DNA from: Alphaproteobacteria bacterium
Lineage (GTDB): Bacteria; Pseudomonadota; Alphaproteobacteria; Rhodobacterales; Rhodobacteraceae
Length of the DNA: 5,192 bases
Direction of reading: 5' to 3'
Assembly (NCBI GenBank): GCA_030428025.1
Contig: JAUIBJ010000306.1
Location: 1 to 5,192 of the forward strand
Below the pieces are notes generated by a model, which saw only the letters and a program-made list of their open reading frames with translations, was not told where the DNA came from and did not search any database. Shown one piece after another: positions 1 to 5,192 of this stretch. The stretch's first letter is position 1; each line of letters opens with the position of its first letter. The position numbers and the translations under genes were made by a program.

Positions 1-84
1 GCGGACATCCGCGCCAAGGCGGCCGAAGAATTGCCGATGTCGATGACCAGCTCCGAGGCCGGGCCGATATTCGCAGGGTCCTGA
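1..84 (+). CDS. C-terminal end of an unidentified plus-strand protein (partial)
   Basis: Frame 1 is open from the window edge for 27 codons and ends at TGA (82-84). The peptide begins ADIRAKAAEELP and ends EAGPIFAGS. Third positions are mostly G or C, as in the neighbouring genes. The opposite-strand frame sharing those third positions is also open, but it has no ATG, GTG or TTG start until about position 17. It therefore cannot explain most of this stretch, which favours the plus strand by elimination. If real, the gene is convergent with the DUF3604 gene, whose stop lies 30 bases away. I do not recognise the product, and no clear terminator hairpin is visible between the two stops. Confidence 0.35.
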   Translation, partial: ADIRAKAAEELPMSMTSSEAGPIFAGS

Positions 85-114
85 ACCGGCGGGAGGTCCG
101 CGCTTCGGCACCGG

Positions 115-2393
115 TCAGGGGATCAGATAGATCGGGCTCGACCACGCGTTGAAGCCGTCTTCGGTGGTCACCCGCACCCAGAGCGGCGTGTCGCCCTCAG
201 CATTGAGCGAGACCGTTTGGCTGGCCTCCATCCGGTCCGCCGCCATCACCTCTGGCAGACGGTAGAGGCGCAGTTGTCGGTCCAGCCCGCCCGCGTCGAT
301 CACGGTATCCTCCAGGCCGATTTCGCCAAGGTCGAAAAGACCGCCCGCGAGGCTGGTTTCGACACTGATATGGCCCTTGTCACCATCAAGCCAGAGATCG
401 ACACCGCCGAAATTGCCGGTCGTGACCGCGTCGATTTCGACGGTGTTTGCGCTCTCCTGCCGGCTCAGCCGTTCCAGGTTCCAGGCGTTGATCCGTTCCA
501 TCCGCTCGATTGTGGCGCCATCGAGGCCGATCCGGCCCTTCCAGAAGGTCTGACGCCCCCGACCGCGATACTCCGCCCCCTGCCAGATGACCCGCGCGCG
601 CCGCCCCAGATCCCCGGCGCCATAGGGGCGCAGCGTCTTCACCAGTTCGGCGCCGCGCAGGATGTCGATTCGCTCGATCGGCGCATGTGCCTCGCATAGC
701 ACGCGCAGAGTAACCTCCCCGTTGCCGGTTCGTGCAATATCGCCCATCCGGGCTTCGGTCGCGGGCCGAACAAGGGCATCGACATGCGCCGGGTCCGCTT
801 CGAAAACCACGCCGTCCGGGCCCAGCGACGCGGTCACCTGCAGATGCATCCGGCACCCTGTGGTGCCGTAATGGTGCCGGCTGCGCATCGCCGCAAAGAT
901 GGCGTCGCGGCTCAGGTTCGGTGCCAGAAAACACGTAAGCCCGCTATAGGCACCGAACTCCGACGCCCCGGGATAGCATGCCCCCGGCGCCCCCTTGTGG
1001 CCGTCGCTGTTGCAAACGAGCCCCACCCGATGACCCAGTTTGAACGCATCCGTCATCACCCATTCGAACGTACCCCAGTCGGAATGCACCTCGACCGCGG
1101 TGCGCAATGCCGGGTCGTGATCGAAGTCGATATCCGCCGGCCGGCCGCCGATATGCGCATAGACCACGCAATCGCGGCCCCGGAGCTTGCGGAACAGGTC
1201 GCAAAGGGTGTGGGCGTCATCGCCGATATCCGACCGATCAGTCAGAAGGGCATGCGAGGATCGGTGGATGGTCTCGCCCTCATGGCGGAAGAACACGTTG
1301 TGATCGCCACCCACCGGCGTGTTGCCTGACCACTCGTACCCCGGAAAGACGCAGAATTGCCCGTCTTCGTCGTATTCCGCGCTCAGATCGTTGATTTCCC
1401 GCCAAAAGGCTTTGGTGATCTGGAAATCGTTCGCCTGATGGCTGGTGACATCCAGAAAGGCCACATCCCGGGCGAACTCGAGGTATTCGCGCATCGGATT
1501 GATGCCCACCGTTTCGCCACTCTGGCCATGCAGATCGCCCCAGAACGCCGCATCCGGGCCGGCTTCGACCCGCATCGGGTTCGACCGGGCAAGCTCATTT
1601 CCCGACGTTTCGCGAAGCACGAAACGCACGGCCCCCGCATCGGCGGCCTTCAGCCCTGGCACGGGCGTGCCGCGCGCGCCGGGTTCCGGTTTGACATTCA
1701 CGGGCAGGCCATCCACCCGCAACCCTTCTGCCGTGACCGTCAGCGGCGCATCGCCGGGATAGGTGGCGTTGCCCCAGACATCCTCGGCCCGGATCCCGAG
1801 CGCGAACTGCTCACCCGGCCGGCGCAGCGTGGGGGCGACCAGATGCCAGCGCCGGGGCGGGCCGGCAACCACCTCGACAGTGCCTGAGCCGACCGGCAGA
1901 AAGGTGCCCGTGGCACAGGGATCTGCCAGAATCCGGAACTCGAAGGCGGTTTCGCTGAATGTCTGCATACGGTAGCCCGGCGAGCCGCCGGACGTATCGC
2001 CAAGAACGACCGTGATCGTATCACCGGGCCGCATGAACCCCCGATCACCGTGATCCGAAGGCCGTTGTACCACGGGCGCTGATGCGGGTAGCGTTCGTTG
2101 TGCAGTTCCAGATGCACGCCGTTCGAGGCCTGCGCGGTCACGTAATTGACCGCGCCCGGATCGTCGAACTGCGCCCGCCCGTGATCGGCGGTCCAGCGCT
2201 GGACGATCTTGATCGCGCCGGTATCGTCGAGGCCGAACTCGCCGACGGTATAGACAAGGCGGAAGGTTTGGCAACTGCGCACATCGCAACGCGCCGGGCC
2301 TTCAAACGCGACGCGCCCATAGTCGGCGCCGTCCGGCCCGGGGCGCGCCTCGGGCCAGACATCTCCCATATGATCGGCGCGGATCGTCGCCAA
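115..2393 (-). CDS. DUF3604 family protein (PHP-like putative metal hydrolase), split by an apparent 1-base frameshift
   Basis: The gene is read in two frames that join at a G5 run (2038-2042). The first 118 codons (TTG at 2393, or ATG at 2369) contain FRLVYTVGEFGLDD, RPQFDD-like RAQFDDPGAVNYVT and RPWYNGLRITVIG. The remaining 640 residues, from FMRPGDTITVV onward, lie in the -1 frame to TGA at 115. Restoring one G gives about 759 residues, and both halves read like one DUF3604 protein. In restored numbering, likely metal-site motifs are GDLHGQS (His289), TSHQAND (His319), PGYEWSG (351-357), GGDHN (His365), YAHIGGR (His414), EVHSD (His437) and NSDGHKG (Asp464, His466). This His/Asp pattern resembles PHP/amidohydrolase-type phosphoesterases; the substrate is unknown. 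There is no signal peptide or membrane segment, so a cytoplasmic location is inferred. TTG at 2393 lies just after the dehydrogenase stop, with only a weak SD-like GGGA. ATG at 2369 is an equally possible start. As sequenced, the upstream frame would give a 217-residue truncated product. Family assignment is confident; whether the lesion is real is not. Confidence 0.85.
2038..2042 (-). other. Frameshift point in the DUF3604 gene (G5 homopolymer)
   Basis: On the coding strand the sequence is ATC, five G, then TTC ATG CGG. Upstream codons are in frame up to ATC, and the conserved downstream protein needs TTC as a codon. Five G do not fit between them, whereas six (Gly-Gly) or three would. The simplest explanation is loss of one G, either a sequencing error in a homopolymer or a recent mutation. 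A -1 slip here would also restore the frame, but the run does not form a canonical X XXY YYZ slippery heptamer. An in-frame ATG (2034-2032) just downstream could in principle start a separate C-terminal product. Confidence 0.85.
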
Positions 2394-2406
2394 AGCCGTG
2401 GTCCCG

Positions 2407-3885
2407 TCAGACCGCGGCGCAGATGTATTTCATCTCGAGGAACTCGTCGATGCCGTGATGGCTGCCCTCGCGGCCCAGCCCCGACTGCTTGACGCCACCG
2501 AAGGGCGCCACCTCGGTCGAGATGATGCCGGTATTGACGCCCACGATCCCGTATTCCAGCGCCTCGGCGACCTTGGTTACGCGGCTGAGATCCTTGGCAT
2601 AGAAATAGCTGGCCAGGCCGAAGATGGTGTCGTTGGCCATCTCGATCACGTCATCCTCGTTCTCGAATTTGAAGAGCGGCGCGAGCGGACCGAAGGTTTC
2701 GTCCTGGCTGACCATCATGTCCTGGGTGACACCGGTGAGCATCGTGGGCGGCAGGAAGTGGCCCGGGCCCTGCATCGGCTCGCCCCCGCCCATCAGTACG
2801 CTCGCACCCTTCGACTTGGCGTCGGCCACATGTTCCTGCACCTTTTCGATGGCATCGCCGTTGATCAGCGGGCCAAGCTGCGTGCCCTCGTCCAGCCCGT
2901 CGCCGATCTTCATCTTGCTGACGGCGGCCTTCAGCTTTTCGGCGAAGGCGTCATAGACCCCGGCCTGCACATAGATCCGGTTGGCGCAGACGCAGGTCTG
3001 CCCGTTGTTGCGGAACTTGCACATGATGGCACCCTCCACGGCGGCATCCAGATCGGCATCGTCAAAGACGATGAATGGCGCGTTTCCGCCAAGCTCCATC
3101 GAGCATTTCTTGACCTGATCGGCCGCCTGCCGCAGCAGGATGCGCCCCACTTCGGTCGAGCCGGTGAAGGTGATCTTGCGCACGGTCGGGTTCTCGCAGA
3201 ACTCCTTGCCGATCTCGCTCGACCGCGACGAGGTGACGATGCTGAACACCCCCTTCGGGATACCCGCGCGTTCGGCCAGCACCGCAAGAACCGTGGCAGA
3301 AAGCGGTGTTTCCTTCGCCGGACGGCCGATGAAGGCACAGCCGGCAGCCAGCGCCGGGCCGGCCTTGCGGGTGATCATGGCGTTGGGAAAGTTCCACGGC
3401 GTGATCGAGGCGGCCACCCCGATGGGCTGCTTGATCACCGTGATCCGCTTGTCGCGCTGATGGCCGGGGATGGTCTCGCCATAAATGCGCTTGGCCTCTT
3501 CGCCGAAGAACTCGACGAAGGACGCGCCATAGGCGATCTCGCCCTTGGCCTCGGCCAGCGGCTTGCCCTGTTCCGCGGTCAGGATGGTGGCCAGATCGTC
3601 CTGATTTTCCATCATCAGGTCGAACCATTTGCGCAGTACCACGGCGCGTTCCTTGCCGGTCCATTGCGCCCATTCCTTCTGTGCCGCTGCCGCAGCCTCG
3701 ATGGCCTTGGCCACCTGCGCGCGGCTCATGTCGGCCATGTTGGCGATGACGTCGCCGCGGGCGGGGTTCGTCACCTCGAAGGTGCCTTCCGCACCTTCCA
3801 CCCATTCGCCGCCGGCATAGGCCTTCTCGGCCAGCAGGCTGGGATCCTTGAGCAGGGATTTCAGATTCGTCGTCTCGTCGAGCAT
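2407..3885 (-). CDS. gabD: NAD(P)-dependent succinate-semialdehyde dehydrogenase (GabD-type ALDH)
   Basis: This cytoplasmic enzyme oxidises succinate semialdehyde to succinate, feeding the TCA cycle from GABA or 4-hydroxybutyrate breakdown. The 492 residues are close to the roughly 480 of E. coli GabD and align with it over nearly the full length. Visible ALDH motifs are TPWNFP (Asn165, oxyanion), FTGSTEVG (240-247), MELGGNAPF (Glu264, general base), NNGQTCVCANR (nucleophile Cys298), ETFGP (Glu396, cofactor ribose) and APFGGVKQSGLGREG (460-474). The Cys298-Val-Cys300 pair matches the CxC seen in SSADHs with a redox switch. Two cofactor-site positions differ from the usual form: GRPAKETP has Arg188 where most ALDHs have Lys, and VTSSRSSEIG replaces the common VTGSxxxxG. 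These may mark a subfamily with a related semialdehyde substrate such as glutarate semialdehyde. ATG at 3885 was chosen because GGGAGGA precedes it by seven bases; the frame stays open upstream to about 4116, but that part lies inside petR. The DUF3604 gene begins 13 bases after the stop, suggesting co-transcription. Confidence 0.9.
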   Translation of the reverse strand: MLDETTNLKSLLKDPSLLAEKAYAGGEWVEGAEGTFEVTNPARGDVIANMADMSRAQVAKAIEAAAAAQKEWAQWTGKERAVVLRKWFDLMMENQDDLATILTAEQGKPLAEAKGEIAYGASFVEFFGEEAKRIYGETIPGHQRDKRITVIKQPIGVAASITPWNFPNAMITRKAGPALAAGCAFIGRPAKETPLSATVLAVLAERAGIPKGVFSIVTSSRSSEIGKEFCENPTVRKITFTGSTEVGRILLRQAADQVKKCSMELGGNAPFIVFDDADLDAAVEGAIMCKFRNNGQTCVCANRIYVQAGVYDAFAEKLKAAVSKMKIGDGLDEGTQLGPLINGDAIEKVQEHVADAKSKGASVLMGGGEPMQGPGHFLPPTMLTGVTQDMMVSQDETFGPLAPLFKFENEDDVIEMANDTIFGLASYFYAKDLSRVTKVAEALEYGIVGVNTGIISTEVAPFGGVKQSGLGREGSHHGIDEFLEMKYICAAV

Positions 3886-3891
3886 GGTTTT

Positions 3892-3898
3892 TCCTCCC
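3892..3898 (-). promoter_or_regulatory. Strong Shine-Dalgarno site of the gabD-type gene
   Basis: On the minus strand GGGAGGA ends about six to seven bases before ATG 3885. It fixes the start of the dehydrogenase and rules out the longer upstream reading. It lies in the 76-base gap after petR, where I see no confident promoter or terminator. Confidence 0.8.
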
Positions 3899-3961
3899 GG
3901 CAGAATTGCTTGGCAAAGGCAAAGCACTTGGCGGCGGAAATGTCCAGATCGGCGGGGGCCG

Positions 3962-4663
3962 TCAGTCGGGCGCCAGCATATACCCCTCGCCACGCACCGT
4001 CTGAAGATAGCGGGGCTGCTTCGGATCGGCCTCGATCTTGCGGCGCAGGCGTGTGATCTGCACATCCACCGCGCGTTCCTGTGCCTGACCCTTGTCGCGG
4101 CCCAAATACTCGACAAGCTTGGCCCGGCTGACCGGTTCGCGCAGATGTTCCGAGAAGATGCGCATGAGTTGCACCTCGGTCGCGGTCAGCCGCACCGGCT
4201 GATCCCCGCACAGAAGCTCCGAGCGCTCGATGTCGAAACGCACAGGCCCCATCTGCAGCACCTTGGGCGCCACCGCCTCGGGCTCGGCTGCGGGCATCCG
4301 GCGGAGGATGGCGTTGATCCGCAACAGAAGCTCCTTCGGCTCGAAGGGCTTGGCAAGATAGTCGTCCGCCCCCGCCTCAAGCCCCTTGATCCGGTCTTCG
4401 GTCTCGCTCTTGGCGGTCAAAAGCAGGATCGGCGTGGAAATCGACTCGCGCAACCCACGGGTGAGAGCGACGCCATCCTCGCCCGGCATCATCACGTCGA
4501 GCACGATCAGGTCGAATTCCAGCCCCGAGAGCACCTTGCGCGCGTGCTCGGCATCGCGCGCGGCACTGACCAGAAAACCGTGGCGGATCAAAAATTTGCG
4601 CAGCAGTCCGCGAATGCGCTCGTCATCGTCCACGATCAGAAGATGCGGGGCCGGGTCGCTCAT
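3962..4663 (-). CDS. petR: OmpR/PhoB-type response regulator, PetR-like
   Basis: This is a two-domain DNA-binding response regulator of 233 residues, the usual length. The receiver domain (about 6-122) has HLLIVDDDERIRGLL with acidic Asp12/Asp13, the phosphoacceptor Asp56 in DLIVLDVMMPGEDG, Thr83 in LLLTAKSE, and Lys105 in DDYLAKPFEPKELL. The C-terminal winged helix (about 137-232) contains LTATEVQLMRIF, the recognition-helix region RAVDVQITRLRRKIE (197-211) and the wing end TVRGEGYML. No kinase gene lies beside it. The sequence and the overlap with a MarR-type gene match PetR of Rhodobacter capsulatus, reported as necessary for photosynthetic and respiratory growth and located upstream of the cytochrome bc1 operon. 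The start ATG overlaps the petP stop (ATGA), and GGGAGA sits seven bases upstream inside petP. All phosphotransfer residues are present, so phosphorylation is possible, but the partner kinase cannot be identified here. The class is certain; the PetR name is from recognition. Confidence 0.88.
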   Translation of the reverse strand: MSDPAPHLLIVDDDERIRGLLRKFLIRHGFLVSAARDAEHARKVLSGLEFDLIVLDVMMPGEDGVALTRGLRESISTPILLLTAKSETEDRIKGLEAGADDYLAKPFEPKELLLRINAILRRMPAAEPEAVAPKVLQMGPVRFDIERSELLCGDQPVRLTATEVQLMRIFSEHLREPVSRAKLVEYLGRDKGQAQERAVDVQITRLRRKIEADPKQPRYLQTVRGEGYMLAPD

Positions 4664-5157
4664 GCGCCATTCTCCCGGATCCCATGATACTTGCGGCGCA
4701 GTTCCGGCTCCATCATCGCTTCCAGAACGGTGCGGAACCCGGCCACGGCCTCGGGCCCGGCGGCGCGGTAGGCGGCGCGCATCCGCGCCCGCTGCGCGTC
4801 GCTCAGCTTGCGTTCCAGCGCCGCGCCGTCCTCGGTCAGGTAAAGGTTGCGCTCGCGCTTGTCCGACGTGCCTACCCGGCTTTCCACCAGCCCGTCGGCC
4901 ACCAGCGTGCGCAGGACGCGGTTCAGCGACTGTTTGGTGACGCCCAGAATACCCAGCAGATTGTTGACCGTGGTGCCCGGACTGCGGGCGATGAAATGGA
5001 TGGCGCGGTGATGAGCCCGTCCATAAGCCATGGTGGCGAGAATCCGATCGGGATCGGCGGTGAAGCCGCGATAGGCGAAGAACATCGCCTCGATACCCTG
5101 CCGCAGCTGCTCGTCAGTCAAAAACAGCAGGTTTTCGCCGCCTTGGACATCCGGCAT
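4660..5157 (-). CDS. petP: MarR-family transcriptional regulator, PetP-like
   Basis: This is a 165-residue protein, normal for a MarR dimer. Alpha-helical dimerisation segments lie at both ends (about 12-55 and 114-158). The winged helix-turn-helix is at about 63-111: TVNNLLGILGVTKQSLNRVL followed by LVADGLVESRVGTSDKRERNLYLTEDG. The DKR at 99-101 in the wing corresponds to the conserved DxR DNA-contact motif. A MarR gene overlapping an orphan OmpR-type regulator by four bases is the petP-petR arrangement of Rhodobacter capsulatus, so I assign PetP by context as well as fold. The ligand and operator are unknown; the protein may act together with PetR. The start is ATG 5157, preceded by GGGAGG. 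The longer N-terminus before the first helix is unremarkable. The MarR family call is near certain; the PetP name is less so. Confidence 0.85.
   Translation of the reverse strand: MPDVQGGENLLFLTDEQLRQGIEAMFFAYRGFTADPDRILATMAYGRAHHRAIHFIARSPGTTVNNLLGILGVTKQSLNRVLRTLVADGLVESRVGTSDKRERNLYLTEDGAALERKLSDAQRARMRAAYRAAGPEAVAGFRTVLEAMMEPELRRKYHGIRENGA
4671..4676 (-). promoter_or_regulatory. Ribosome binding site of petR inside the end of petP
   Basis: On the minus strand GGGAGA lies seven bases before the petR ATG (4663), within the last codons of petP. Together with the ATGA stop/start overlap, it supports coupled translation of the two regulators. Confidence 0.65.
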
Positions 5158-5161
5158 AAGG

Positions 5162-5167
5162 CCTCCC
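5162..5167 (-). promoter_or_regulatory. Ribosome binding site of petP
   Basis: On the minus strand GGGAGG lies four bases before ATG 5157. The spacing is a little short, but this is the only SD-like site near the start and it supports that choice. Confidence 0.65.
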
Positions 5168-5169
5168 GA

Positions 5170-5192
5170 TCACAAGAAATGGTCCGCGTCGT
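5170..5192 (-). CDS. Possible last codons of a gene upstream of petP (partial)
   Basis: One minus-strand frame reads DADHFL and then TGA (5172-5170), ending 12 bases before the petP start. That spacing would suit an upstream gene in the same operon. Only six codons are visible, so this may be chance. The same bases could instead be an untranslated leader holding part of the petP promoter. Confidence 0.2.

Noticed and set aside
784..1329. Plus-strand open frames opposite the DUF3604 gene
   Set aside because: The minus strand here encodes the conserved His-motif core of DUF3604; the plus-strand translations show no family features.
2035..2042. Programmed -1 ribosomal frameshifting in the DUF3604 gene
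   Set aside because: The G5 run lacks a canonical slippery heptamer, and I see no obvious downstream pseudoknot. A missing base is simpler.
3886..3961. A promoter, terminator or regulatory repeat in the petR-to-dehydrogenase gap
   Set aside because: There is a short tandem CTTTGCC-type repeat and a tiny TTGC/GCAA inverted repeat, but no stable hairpin with a U-tract and no convincing -35/-10 pair.
2398..4056. A long plus-strand open frame of 552 codons opposite the dehydrogenase gene
   Set aside because: It is fully antisense to a clear ALDH and is a by-product of high G/C at third positions. Its translation is rich in His, Arg and Gly and shows no recognisable domain.
3886..4116. A longer N-terminus for the dehydrogenase, starting near 4116
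   Set aside because: The extension lies largely inside petR in another frame, reads as Arg- and Ser-rich noise, and ignores the strong GGGAGGA site before ATG 3885.
4386..4940. A plus-strand open frame of 184 codons across the petP/petR junction
   Set aside because: It is antisense to two well-supported genes, and its translation is low-complexity Arg/Pro/Ser-rich with no domain.

Overview
The window is GC-rich DNA with strong G/C preference at codon third positions and tightly packed genes. Gene content points to an alphaproteobacterium, most likely of the Rhodobacteraceae (Rhodobacter/Roseobacter group). The key evidence is a MarR-type regulator overlapping an orphan OmpR-type response regulator, which matches the petP-petR pair described in Rhodobacter capsulatus. 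This placement rests on recalled family resemblance, not on a search.

All four well-supported genes lie on the minus strand, so the order of transcription runs from high to low coordinates. First comes petP (MarR family, 4660-5157). It overlaps petR (response regulator, 3962-4663) by four bases (ATGA). After a 76-base gap comes a complete NAD(P)-dependent succinate-semialdehyde dehydrogenase of the GabD type (2407-3885), with a strong ribosome binding site. Thirteen bases further on is a DUF3604-family gene (about 2393-115). That gene is split by an apparent single-base frameshift at a run of five G residues (2038-2042). Restoring one G gives a continuous protein of about 759 residues with all its putative metal-binding motifs.

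At the edges, the first 84 bases probably hold the last 27 codons of a plus-strand gene convergent with the DUF3604 gene. The last 23 bases may hold the stop codon of another minus-strand gene upstream of petP. Both are weak calls.

petP and petR are almost certainly co-transcribed and translationally coupled. The dehydrogenase and DUF3604 gene probably form a second co-transcribed pair, either read through from petPR or started in the 76-base gap; no clear promoter or terminator is visible there. I found no mobile element, CRISPR array, RNA gene or phage gene, and no convincing new multi-gene system. The items most worth a second look are the DUF3604 frameshift, the dehydrogenase's Lys-to-Arg change in its cofactor-binding motif, and the position of petPR next to a catabolic gene pair instead of the cytochrome bc1 operon.
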